64,000 nucleotides of DNA, from positions 1 to 64,000 of the forward strand of contig UQOJ01000005.1 in NCBI GenBank assembly GCA_900542635.1, read 5' to 3'. Positions 1 to 11,210 of the stretch are shown here, piece by piece. Under the pieces are notes generated by a model. It searched no databases. It worked only from the letters and a program-made list of their open reading frames with translations, and was not told the origin of the DNA. Within the stretch, counting starts at the first letter, position 1, and each line of letters opens with the position of its first letter. Source of the stretch: an uncultured Collinsella sp. GTDB lineage: Bacteria; Actinomycetota; Coriobacteriia; Coriobacteriales; Coriobacteriaceae. The position numbers and the translations under genes are program-made.

Positions 1-3420
<3,420 letters not shown>

Positions 3421-3565
3421 GCACCTCGCGGCCCGCGGGACATGCGCTCAGAAGCGCGGTCCGGGCACGAGGATGCCCCCGAGTCAGTTCCCTTTCCTAT
3501 ACGCCATGCGGCCCCCAGGGCACGTGAGTAGACACCGGACACCGTAACGGTGGGCGCCGCCCACC

Positions 3566-3683
3566 GGTCAGCGGCCAGAGCATGGGGGGCACGCCCGGTC
3601 CCGTTCCGAACCCGGAAGCTAAGCCCCATCGCGCCGAGAGTACTGCGGGGTCAGCCCGTGGGAGGCCAGGGCGCCGCTGACCG
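3566..3683 (+). rRNA. rrf: 5S rRNA
   Basis: The conserved CCGTTCCGAACCCGGAAGCTAAG core is present. The ends GGTCAGCGGC and GCCGCTGACC are complementary and form helix I, which continues a few bases outward as part of the precursor. About 145 bases separate it from 23S, the usual order of an rrn operon. Confidence 0.94.
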
Positions 3684-3716
3684 GTGGACGGCACCGAGCC
3701 GTACGCTTGAACTGAG

Positions 3717-3747
3717 AAGGGGGAGGCCACGCGGCCTCCCCCTTTTT
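3717..3747 (+). terminator. rRNA operon terminator
   Basis: A GC-rich hairpin, GGGGGAGGCC and GGCCTCCCCC around a short ACGC loop, is followed directly by TTTTT. It sits just after 5S, so it ends the rrn operon. Confidence 0.93.
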
Positions 3748-3797
3748 GCGTTTGCGGGCTTTTGTCTCACATAGTAGCTGTGTTTTATAACCCTCGT

Positions 3798-3827
3798 TTG
3801 TCGCATCTTCTGTGAACGGGCTACAAT
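3798..3827 (+). promoter_or_regulatory. Predicted promoter of the acpS-nnr-alr operon
   Basis: TTGTCG (3798-3803) and TACAAT (3822-3827) are separated by 18 bases and lie about 30 bases upstream of the acpS start. This is a reasonable sigma-70-type match by inspection only. Confidence 0.5.
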
Positions 3828-3856
3828 AACTTAGTCTGTGCGATATGGAGGTGAAC

Positions 3857-4396
3857 ATGGCTGAAGCTGGTGTCGGCGTTGATATCGTCGAGATTTCCCG
3901 TATGAAATCAATTCTTGAAAAGACGCCGTCGTTTGCTAGGCGTGTGTTTACCGAAGAAGAGCGTGCGTATTGCGATGCATCATCGCGCCCCGCTGCTCAC
4001 TATGCCAGCCGCTTTGCTTCGCGCGAGGCGGTACTTAAAGCTCTCGGCACGGGTTTTAGTCAAGGCGTTGGTCGCAAGGATGTTTCGGTTACGCGTGATA
4101 AACTCGGCAAACCGAAGGCGCTGCTTTCGGGCCGTGCTCTCGAGATCGCTCAAGAGCTGGGTGTTGTTGAGGTCGCTCTTTCCATTACGCTTACAGGAGA
4201 CTTAGCCGTTGCGAATGCCATCGCGATTACCGAAGATGCTCGGCCTAAGCCAAAAGAGGAAAAGGTGAGTACCAAGAAACGCGTAGCGCAGACATTTAAA
4301 GAGGCTCGCTCTGTTTTAGATGAGCTTGAGCAGCTGCAGAATTCAGCATTGACGGAGCACCTGGGCGATGCTTCGCAAGATACGCTAGGAGCATAG
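3857..4396 (+). CDS. acpS: Holo-[acyl-carrier-protein] synthase with C-terminal extension
   Basis: Transfers 4'-phosphopantetheine from CoA to the serine of acyl carrier protein, activating ACP for fatty acid synthesis in the cytoplasm. The N-terminal GVGVDIVEISR holds the metal-binding Asp9, and SREAVLKALG holds Glu57 and Lys61. The protein is 179 aa; typical AcpS is about 120. The last roughly 55 residues (from about 125) form a charged, helix-prone tail outside the family fold. I chose the ATG at 3857 because the in-frame ATG at 3845 overlaps the GGAGG that serves as its ribosome binding site. The stop codon directly abuts nnr, so the two are probably translationally coupled. Confidence 0.9.
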   Translation: MAEAGVGVDIVEISRMKSILEKTPSFARRVFTEEERAYCDASSRPAAHYASRFASREAVLKALGTGFSQGVGRKDVSVTRDKLGKPKALLSGRALEIAQELGVVEVALSITLTGDLAVANAIAITEDARPKPKEEKVSTKKRVAQTFKEARSVLDELEQLQNSALTEHLGDASQDTLGA

Positions 4397-6013
4397 ATGA
4401 AACCGGTTTTGAGTACCGAAGAAGTCGTTCGTCTCGAGGACATCATCGAACGCGAAGGGACTTCGAAGGCTGAGCTTATGGAGCTAGCGGGTGAGTTTGC
4501 CGCCAACGAGGTCTTGAAGCTCAATCCCGATCGGGTTCTCGTTCTGGTCGGTTTTGGTAATAATGGCGGCGACGGTTGGGTTGCCGCCGATATTCTGAGC
4601 CATAAGGGTGTGGACGTCGATATCGTTTCTCCGGTTGAGCCGGATGAGATTCCTGCTGCTCTGGCACGTCATGTTGCTCGTCGTACTGCCGGCCGCGATG
4701 TGCACGTTTGTGTCGGCCCCTCGCGTGACGAACTCGAGGTTTTGATCGATAAGGCCGATGTTGTTGTTGATGCCATTTTTGGTACCGGTTTCCACGGGAA
4801 TCTGCGTGCGCCGTTCTCCATCTGGATTCCTACGGTCAATGAATGCGCCGATTGTGTCGTATCCATTGATGTCCCCTCGGGCCTGAATGCCGAGACGGGC
4901 GTTGTTGATGACGACTGCATTCGTGCCGAGCATACGGTGACGATGATTGCGCCCAAGATTGGTCTGTATAGCGCTGATGGCCCTGAGTATGCTGGCGATT
5001 TGATCTGCGGCAATCTTTACGACCGTCTTGACGAGGTCATCGATGATGTCGACCACGCCGCCGAGATTGTCGAGCCCGGTGACTTAGTTGATTACTTTGC
5101 TCCACTACCTACGAATATCGATAAGTATTCCCGTGGCTCTGTGCTTATTGTCGCCGGATCTGCGCAATATCCTGGTGCTGCCATTATGGCGGCCAAGTCT
5201 GCAGCTCGCGCGGGTGCTGGTTACGTGGCAGTCGCGGCTCCTGACGCCTGCGCCAATCTTATTCGCATGGCACTTCCTTCGATTCCCGTCTTTGCTATTC
5301 CGTCTGATTCCCGCGGCTCCTTTGGCGCCGCTGCGCGCATGACTGTGTGCGAGATTGCAAAGAAGTACAGCTGTGTACTGTGCGGTCCCGGTATGACGAC
5401 ATCTGCCGGCGCTATGCAGGTGGTTTCGGGCTTGCTCGAGCTTGATGTGCCGCTTATTTTGGACGCCGATGCACTCAACTGCCTTGCTAAGATTGCCATT
5501 GACGGTATTGATAGTAATCCCGAGATGTATCGTCGCGAGCAGCCGTTGGTTATGACGCCGCACTATCGTGAGCTTTCGCGTCTGGTTGCCGGTGACGAGG
5601 TGAACGACCTTGGTACCGCGATTGCGGCCGCGCAGAAGGTTGTCTGGGCTGCAGGCTCCGACAATCTGGTGGTCATTGCCAAGGGGCCGACGACGGCTAT
5701 CTGTGGCGTTGAGCGTGTGCTGCTGCCGCTCTCGGGTCCGGCTTCTCTGGCAACTGCCGGTTCGGGTGATGTTCTCGCGGGTATTTTGGCCGGCACGCTT
5801 GCCACCATGCGCGACGAGATGGATCGTTGGGAGTTGCTGTATTCGTACGCCGTCGCACTTCACAGCTACGCCGGTTTTGCCGCGGCGACGGAGTATGGTG
5901 AGAAGAGCGTCATCGCGACCGATCTTATCGACTTGATCGGTCCTGCCATGGAACTGGCGGCAAAGGATGCGCTCGAAGATCTGGGAATCATGGACGAAGG
6001 GTCGGATGACTAA
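4397..6013 (+). CDS. nnr: Bifunctional NAD(P)H-hydrate epimerase / ADP- or ATP-dependent dehydratase
   Basis: Repairs damaged (hydrated) NADH and NADPH. The N-terminal YjeF-type epimerase half (about 1-215) has a glycine-rich GFGNNGGDGW loop at 52-61. The C-terminal ribokinase-like dehydratase half (about 235-510) carries SRGSVLIVAGS, the GPGM segment and the TAGSGDVLAGILAG phosphate-binding loop. At 538 aa it matches the usual fused form. The ATG follows the acpS stop with no gap, and AGGAG within the end of acpS is the ribosome binding site. Together with alr two bases downstream it forms a housekeeping operon. Confidence 0.93.
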   Translation: MKPVLSTEEVVRLEDIIEREGTSKAELMELAGEFAANEVLKLNPDRVLVLVGFGNNGGDGWVAADILSHKGVDVDIVSPVEPDEIPAALARHVARRTAGRDVHVCVGPSRDELEVLIDKADVVVDAIFGTGFHGNLRAPFSIWIPTVNECADCVVSIDVPSGLNAETGVVDDDCIRAEHTVTMIAPKIGLYSADGPEYAGDLICGNLYDRLDEVIDDVDHAAEIVEPGDLVDYFAPLPTNIDKYSRGSVLIVAGSAQYPGAAIMAAKSAARAGAGYVAVAAPDACANLIRMALPSIPVFAIPSDSRGSFGAAARMTVCEIAKKYSCVLCGPGMTTSAGAMQVVSGLLELDVPLILDADALNCLAKIAIDGIDSNPEMYRREQPLVMTPHYRELSRLVAGDEVNDLGTAIAAAQKVVWAAGSDNLVVIAKGPTTAICGVERVLLPLSGPASLATAGSGDVLAGILAGTLATMRDEMDRWELLYSYAVALHSYAGFAAATEYGEKSVIATDLIDLIGPAMELAAKDALEDLGIMDEGSDD

Positions 6014-6015
6014 TC

Positions 6016-7161
6016 ATGAATAAAGCCGATTTGACGCGCTGGTCCTGGGTCGAGATCGACCGCGGGGCGCTCCGTCGCAACACGAGGGCCTATAAGAACT
6101 TGCTGAATCCACGTCAGCGCCTGTGCTGCGTGGTCAAGGCCGATGCTTATGGTCATGGAGCTGTTGAGTGCGCCAAGATCATGTATTCGGTCGGTGCCGA
6201 CATGTTTGCCGTGGCGACGGTTAACGAGGGCGTTGAGCTCCGACAGGGCGGGATTACGAAACCCATCCTCATCCTAAGCGAGCCGCCTATCGAGGCCATT
6301 CCGACGTTGCTCGAGTTTGATATCATGCCCTCGGTCTATACGTCTGACTTTGCTCTTGCGTATGGCGAATGTGCCGTCGCGGCGGGCAAAGTGGGCAAGT
6401 ATCATCTCGCCATCGAGACGGGCATGAATCGTATCGGCGTTCACTACACGCAGGTGCTCGACTTTGTCCGCGGTATAAATTTCCATCGCGGTATTCAGTG
6501 CGACGGCGTATTTACGCACTTCGCCACGGCCGATGAACCTTCGGGCTGGGACTACAAGCTGCAGTGTCAGCGCTTTACCGAGGCCGTTCAGGCCATTAAG
6601 GATGCGGGTTTTGAGTGCGGTATCGTGCACTGCGCCAACACGCCGTCCTCGATGCTCGACCCCTCGATGCATTTTGATATGATCCGCGCCGGCGTTGGCT
6701 TGTATGGCATGCAGCCGTGCGAGCTGAGTGGCCGCGTGATGCAGCTTGATCCCGTTATGAGCGTCCATGCGCGTGTGACGCGCGTGGCACACCCTGCGAT
6801 GGGTGAGGGCGTGGGCTACGGTTTTACCTACCGCGTACCGCGTACGCGCGTTCAGATCTGCACGCTGCCGATCGGTTATGCCGATGGCCTATCGCGTACG
6901 CTTTCCAATCGTATGGATGTGCTGTATCGCGGCGAGCGCGTGCATCAGGTTGGCAATATCTGCATGGACCAGTTTATGGTCGCCATTCAGTCCAACCCGG
7001 CACACGAGATTCCCGAGGCCGAGTATGGTGACGAGATGATCATTGTCGGCCGCGATGGCGATGCCGAGATCACTATGGACGAGATGGCCCGACTGCGCGG
7101 AACGATTAACTACGAGGTCGCCTGCGGCTTTGGCATGCGTCTCGACAAGGTCTACGTGTAG
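6016..7161 (+). CDS. alr: Alanine racemase
   Basis: PLP-dependent interconversion of L- and D-alanine, supplying D-Ala for peptidoglycan. The cofactor lysine is Lys41 in VVKADAYGHG. The catalytic tyrosine of the second half lies in VGYGFTYR, and the substrate-binding region is seen in GNICMDQFM. The 381 aa length is standard (TIM barrel plus C-terminal beta domain). It starts two bases after nnr, so it is co-transcribed with it. Confidence 0.95.
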   Translation: MNKADLTRWSWVEIDRGALRRNTRAYKNLLNPRQRLCCVVKADAYGHGAVECAKIMYSVGADMFAVATVNEGVELRQGGITKPILILSEPPIEAIPTLLEFDIMPSVYTSDFALAYGECAVAAGKVGKYHLAIETGMNRIGVHYTQVLDFVRGINFHRGIQCDGVFTHFATADEPSGWDYKLQCQRFTEAVQAIKDAGFECGIVHCANTPSSMLDPSMHFDMIRAGVGLYGMQPCELSGRVMQLDPVMSVHARVTRVAHPAMGEGVGYGFTYRVPRTRVQICTLPIGYADGLSRTLSNRMDVLYRGERVHQVGNICMDQFMVAIQSNPAHEIPEAEYGDEMIIVGRDGDAEITMDEMARLRGTINYEVACGFGMRLDKVYV

Positions 7162-7169
7162 GAGCCGCT

Positions 7170-7790
7170 ATGGGCGTCATGCACATCCCCGGCCATACCC
7201 ATCAGGCACCACGTGAGGTCGCACTCGAGGAAATTGAGGCCGTTCTGGGCGATTGTCACCTCTGCCAGCTCTACCAGTCGCGTCACAATATCGTGTTTGG
7301 CGTGGGAAACCCCCGCGCTCGCGTGATGTTTATTGGTGAGGCGCCGGGCCGCAATGAGGATTTGCAGGGCGAGCCTTTTGTGGGGGCGGCAGGCGAGGAC
7401 CTCAACGGCATTTTGTCGCTGGCGGGGCTCAAACGCGAAGACGTCTACATTGCCAACGTGCTTAAGTGCCGCCCGCCGGGAAACCGCAATCCGCGTCCCG
7501 AGGAAGTGCTGGCTTGCTCGCCGTTTTTGCGTGAGCAGATTCGAAGCATCTGGCCTGATATTATCGTGACACTCGGCAACCCCGCGACGCACTTTGTGCT
7601 TAAGACCGAGATTGGCATTACTAAGCTGCGCGGCAGGTTCCACCAGATGGGGCATTTTGTAGTAATGCCCACTTTTCATCCGGCAGCAGCGCTGCGCAAT
7701 CCGGCGTGGCAGGAGCTGCTGGAGGAAGACTTTAAGATGCTGGGCGATTATCTGGAGCGACATCCCGCACCAGAGGACGCCTCGGAATAA
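7170..7790 (+). CDS. Family 4 uracil-DNA glycosylase (iron-sulfur type)
   Basis: Removes uracil from DNA to start base excision repair. Four cysteines placed for a [4Fe-4S] cluster are visible at 29 and 32 (CHLC), 100 (LKCRPPGNRNP) and 116 (LACSPF), the hallmark of family 4 enzymes. Active-site motif 1 is GEAPGRNEDLQGEPFVG (from residue 56) and motif 2 is the PTFHPAAALRN segment near 170. The protein is 206 aa. It begins 8 bases after alr, and tsaE follows 12 bases later, so the genes probably form one operon. Some homologues of this kind are annotated as the N-terminal domain of phage DNA polymerases, but the length here fits a stand-alone glycosylase. Confidence 0.9.
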   Translation: MGVMHIPGHTHQAPREVALEEIEAVLGDCHLCQLYQSRHNIVFGVGNPRARVMFIGEAPGRNEDLQGEPFVGAAGEDLNGILSLAGLKREDVYIANVLKCRPPGNRNPRPEEVLACSPFLREQIRSIWPDIIVTLGNPATHFVLKTEIGITKLRGRFHQMGHFVVMPTFHPAAALRNPAWQELLEEDFKMLGDYLERHPAPEDASE

Positions 7791-7802
7791 TAAGGAGCAT
7801 AT

Positions 7803-8309
7803 ATGTCCCTGGAGCGCCTGGGGGTAGGTACTTACAAAACGACTTGCGCTGCCGATACGGAGTACTTTGGCGAGCTAATTGCACCGTGCCTTGAGGACGG
7901 CGATGTGCTTATCCTGACCGGTGGCCTGGGAGTGGGCAAAACTCACTTTACCAAGGGCGTCTCGCGCGGGCTGGGCGATGGACATATGGTTACGAGTCCT
8001 ACGTTTGCGCTCATGGCCGTTCACGATCAAGGTCGTATTCCGCTGTTTCACTTTGATCTATACCGCCTGGAGCATGCCTACGAGCTCGAGGATACGGGCA
8101 TTTTCGATGTGCTGGGCTATGAGGGTGCTTGCCTGCTGGAATGGGGCGAACAATTCCAGGACGAGCTGACGGATGAGTATCTTTCGGTGACGCTCAAGCG
8201 TGATGAGGGCGACAGCGATGTGCGAACGATAACGCTTGAGGCGCACGGTGACCGCGCAATGGAGCTTTCCCATTTGATTGATAAGGCTGTACAAGATGAG
8301 CTTGCATAA
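7803..8309 (+). CDS. tsaE: tRNA threonylcarbamoyladenosine biosynthesis ATPase TsaE
   Basis: P-loop ATPase that supports the TsaB-TsaD complex in making N6-threonylcarbamoyladenosine at position 37 of ANN-decoding tRNAs. The Walker A loop is GGLGVGKTHF at 40-49, followed by a switch-like TSPTFALM and the HFDLYRLEH segment typical of TsaE. Length is 168 aa. A ribosome binding site (AAGGAG) lies upstream. Its end overlaps the start of the tsaB-rimI-tsaD fusion by 14 bases, so both subunits are translated from one message. Confidence 0.93.
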   Translation: MSLERLGVGTYKTTCAADTEYFGELIAPCLEDGDVLILTGGLGVGKTHFTKGVSRGLGDGHMVTSPTFALMAVHDQGRIPLFHFDLYRLEHAYELEDTGIFDVLGYEGACLLEWGEQFQDELTDEYLSVTLKRDEGDSDVRTITLEAHGDRAMELSHLIDKAVQDELA

Positions 8310-10680
8310 CGACAACGCGCTGGTGGTGGCGCTCGATACCTCGACCGACATGCTTGCCTGCGCGGCAAGCTGGATTGATGGGCAGACGGGCGAGACGAAG
8401 CTCGTGAGTGGCGACCACATGTGTCGCCGTCACGCCAACGTTGAGCTCGTGAATACCGTTGATGGCGTGCTGGCTCAAGCCGGTCTGGATCGCAGCGATG
8501 TTGGTTGCTATGTGGTCGGTCGCGGCCCGGGGTCCTTTACGGGTGTGCGCATCGGCATCTCCACTGCCAAGGGCCTCGCGCGTGGTGCCAATGTTCCGCT
8601 GCTGGGCGTGTCGACGCTCGACGCTTGCGCTTGGACGGCGTGGAAGGCTGGCGTGCGCGGCAAGCTTGGTATCTTGGCCGATGCTATGCGCGGTGAGGTA
8701 TATCCGGCGCTGTATATGCTGGTCGATGAGGGTCCCGAGCGTCAATTTGAGCGCGAACACGTGGTCAAGGCCGCCGTGGCGCTCGATGAGTGGCGCCGAG
8801 CAGCGGACTGGGACCAGGTTCAGCTGACCGGTGACGGTCTCGTGCGCTATGGCAAGCTGCTGGGTGAGGACGAGACCGCCCGCTGCGTGGAGCGCGACCT
8901 GTGGTGGCCTTCGGGCGAGGGCTTGCTGCTCGCGCACGCTGCGGGTGACGGCGATCCGGCCCGCGTCCTGCCGATTTACACGCGCCTTTCGGATGCCGAG
9001 GAAAACGAGCGCAAGCGTCTTGGTCTTGCCGAGAGTGCGCAGAGCGGAATTACGGGCGTTGCCGATGAGCTCGCCGGTCGTCATCTGCAGTTCCGTCCCA
9101 TGGGCGCGGCGGATGCCGAGGGCGCGAGCGCGTTGGAAGCTGCCTGCTTTGAAGGTGCCGGACACGAGGCGTGGACGCCGGGCATGTTCCTGTCCGAACT
9201 GGGCGAGGACGTCGCTGCGCCGCGTAGTTGGTGGGTGGCACACGACGACGGCAAGCTACTGGGCCTTGCCGGCGGTATGGTCGTGGACGGTGATGTGCAG
9301 ATTCTGGATGTCGCCGTCGACCCGGCACATCGCCGTGAGGGCATTGCCCGCAAGCTGCTGTCGCACGTGAGCTATGATGCCCAGATGCTCGGCTGCACCA
9401 CGGCTTCGCTCGAGGTCGAGGACGGCAACGAGGGAGCGATTGCGCTCTATAACGCTCTGGGCTTTACCGAGGCTGGCCGTCGCCGCGGCTACTATGGTGC
9501 CGGCAAGGACGCCATCGTCATGACGGCCCCGCTGCCCCTGGTACTTCCGGTCGACAATGCTTCGCCCGAGCCGACGGCGGCAGAGCAGCGCGTGTGGCCG
9601 CTGCCTGCGCCTGGGCGCTCCGAGGGGGAGCGTGCCGAAATTGAGCGCCGCCGCCTAGTGCTCGCTATCGAGAGCTCCTGCGACGAGACGGCCGTGGCGA
9701 TTATCGATGCGGATGGCAATATGCTGGCCAACCAGGTGTCGACGCAGATTGATTTTCATGCCCGCTTTGGCGGCGTGGTGCCCGAGATTGCCTCGCGCAA
9801 ACACGTTGAGGTGATTGTGAGTGTCGTGGATGCGGCGCTCGAGGATGCCGCAGCATCGCTTGGTCTTGAGGATGGAGCCATTGCCCCCAGCGAGCTTGCC
9901 GCCGTGGGCGTGACACAGGGTCCGGGCCTGGTGGGCGCGCTCGTGGTTGGCGTCGCCTTCGCCAAGGGCTTTGCCTACGCTGCCGGCAAGCCGCTCGTGT
10001 GCGTCAACCATCTGGAGGGGCACCTGTTTGCCAACCTGCTGGCGCAACCCGACCTCAAACCGCCGTTTATCTTCACGCTTGTCTCGGGTGGGCACACCAT
10101 GCTCGTGCACGTGAAGGCGTGGGGCGACTACGAGGTGCTCGGTGAGACGCTCGACGACGCTGTGGGCGAGGCCTTCGACAAGGTAGCCAAGGCATTGGGT
10201 CTGGGCTATCCCGGTGGCCCCATCATTTCCAAGCTGGCCGAGACGGGCAACCCCAAGGCGATCGATTTCCCCCGTGCGCTTAACAGCAGAGGAGACTATC
10301 GCTTCTCGCTTTCGGGCCTTAAAACCGCTGTGACGCTCTACATTGAACAGGAGACCAAGGCCGGGCGCACGATTCACCTGCCCGATCTGGCAGCTTCGTT
10401 CGAGGCAGCTGTCTTTGACGTGCAGTACAAGAAGGCCAAAAACGCATTGCACGCTACCGGATGCAAGGAATACTGCATCGGTGGCGGCGTCTCGGCCAAC
10501 CCGCATCTGCGCGAGATGATGATCAAGAAGCTTGGGCGTCAGGGGATTCGCGTAACGGTGCCGCCCTTGTCTGCCTGTACCGATAACGCAGCCATGATTG
10601 CGGAGGTCGCTCGCCGTAAATTCGACCGAGGTGAAATCTCGCCGTTCGACGTCGACGCCGATCCAAACATGACGCTGTAG
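8296..10680 (+). CDS. tsaB-rimI-tsaD: Tripartite fusion TsaB - RimI - TsaD
   Basis: Three enzymes in one 794 aa chain. Residues 1 to about 225 are TsaB (ASKHA fold; GRGPGSFTGVRIG at 75-87), the scaffold partner. Residues about 255-430 are a GNAT acetyltransferase like RimI, which acetylates ribosomal protein S18; the acetyl-CoA loop region reads DPAHRREGIARKLL. Residues about 450-794 are TsaD, the t6A transferase, with metal-binding His572 and His576 in NHLEGH and Asp763 in CTDNAAM. I chose ATG 8296 over the TTG 18 bases upstream; either overlaps tsaE. TsaB-RimI fusions are known in actinobacteria, but the full three-part form is less common. No frameshift separates the parts. Confidence 0.93.
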   Translation: MSLHNDNALVVALDTSTDMLACAASWIDGQTGETKLVSGDHMCRRHANVELVNTVDGVLAQAGLDRSDVGCYVVGRGPGSFTGVRIGISTAKGLARGANVPLLGVSTLDACAWTAWKAGVRGKLGILADAMRGEVYPALYMLVDEGPERQFEREHVVKAAVALDEWRRAADWDQVQLTGDGLVRYGKLLGEDETARCVERDLWWPSGEGLLLAHAAGDGDPARVLPIYTRLSDAEENERKRLGLAESAQSGITGVADELAGRHLQFRPMGAADAEGASALEAACFEGAGHEAWTPGMFLSELGEDVAAPRSWWVAHDDGKLLGLAGGMVVDGDVQILDVAVDPAHRREGIARKLLSHVSYDAQMLGCTTASLEVEDGNEGAIALYNALGFTEAGRRRGYYGAGKDAIVMTAPLPLVLPVDNASPEPTAAEQRVWPLPAPGRSEGERAEIERRRLVLAIESSCDETAVAIIDADGNMLANQVSTQIDFHARFGGVVPEIASRKHVEVIVSVVDAALEDAAASLGLEDGAIAPSELAAVGVTQGPGLVGALVVGVAFAKGFAYAAGKPLVCVNHLEGHLFANLLAQPDLKPPFIFTLVSGGHTMLVHVKAWGDYEVLGETLDDAVGEAFDKVAKALGLGYPGGPIISKLAETGNPKAIDFPRALNSRGDYRFSLSGLKTAVTLYIEQETKAGRTIHLPDLAASFEAAVFDVQYKKAKNALHATGCKEYCIGGGVSANPHLREMMIKKLGRQGIRVTVPPLSACTDNAAMIAEVARRKFDRGEISPFDVDADPNMTL

Positions 10681-10697
10681 CTGGTACGGCGCGGTCC

Positions 10698-10822
10698 CCG
10701 GGCGGAGGGGCCGGATATAAGGTTTCCTGCTCTACAGTCCTGCGCAAGACGAAGGCCACATTAAGTGGCCTTCTTTGCGTGCGGAACTCGCGATAAACCT
10801 TATATCCGGCCCCTCCGCCCGG
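10698..10822. repeat. Long-armed hairpin repeat, family 1 copy 1
   Basis: Two perfectly complementary 28-base arms (10698-10725 and 10795-10822) flank a 69-base core that itself folds (GAAGGCCAC, loop ATTAA, GTGGCCTTC). The same core recurs at 15507-15575 and 33427-33496, each time with different arms. This copy follows tsaD. No T-run is present, so it is not a simple terminator. Confidence 0.9.
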
Positions 10823-10941
10823 CTCCCGCGGCTCTCAGGGGCATCTCTCATGCAAAAACTGTCGTGGGGTAAAGTCCGAGGTCAGTGGCGTTTTATACCG
10901 AGAATTTCAAAAAAAGCTGAAAATTCATTACACATTTGCGT

Positions 10942-10970
10942 TGACTTTAGGTAACTAAAGTTTCATACTC
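10942..10970 (+). promoter_or_regulatory. cstA promoter with palindromic operator in the spacer
   Basis: TTGACT (10942-10947) and CATACT (10965-10970) are 17 bases apart. The spacer region holds the palindrome ACTTTAGGTAACTAAAGT (10945-10962; 7-base arms), placed where a bound repressor would block RNA polymerase. The regulator is unknown. Confidence 0.7.
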
Positions 10971-11040
10971 CTTTTCAACCACTGGGGGATGTGAACACGC
11001 ACGGATCGTTCACATCATGATTGAAGAGGATTTCTTAGAC

Positions 11041-11085
11041 ATGTTCACGCATCAGCTAAACATTATCAGCGTAGTAATTATCTGA
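11041..11085 (+). CDS. Leader peptide upstream of cstA (Ile/Val-rich)
   Basis: A 14-residue frame reads MFTHQLNIISVVII, with four Ile and two Val among its last seven codons (11062-11082) and a TGA stop. GAAGAGGA lies 10 bases upstream as a possible ribosome binding site; an in-frame ATG at 11017 would lengthen it to 22 residues. A terminator-like hairpin follows at 11137-11175. This layout matches amino-acid-controlled attenuators such as those of ilv operons, here in front of a CstA-family transporter. Expression of the peptide is inference. Confidence 0.6.
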   Translation: MFTHQLNIISVVII

Positions 11086-11136
11086 TGCGGGTTAGCACAT
11101 ACAGCTAGCCCGTACGATAACGGGCGGCTGATGAAG

Positions 11137-11175
11137 ATGAGGGCCGTCGAGCGCAACCGACGGCCCTCATTTTTT
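11137..11175 (+). terminator. Terminator hairpin in the cstA leader (predicted attenuator)
   Basis: ATGAGGGCCGTCG and CGACGGCCCTCAT form a 13-base-pair stem followed by a run of Ts, 36 bases before the cstA start. Upstream, helices 11089-11096/11104-11111 and 11108-11113/11120-11125 share bases and exclude each other. GCATCAG at 11049 pairs with CTGATGC at 11082, and CATCAGC at 11050 can alternatively pair with GCTGATG at 11127. The alternatives fit conditional termination. Confidence 0.75.
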
Positions 11176-11210
11176 ATGTCTAGGAAGTTCTTTTTAGAGG
11201 AGGAAATGTA

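Noticed and set aside
11041..11175. T-box riboswitch before cstA
   Set aside because: No T-box consensus (AGGGTGGNACCGCG) or Stem I features are visible. A leader-peptide attenuator fits better.
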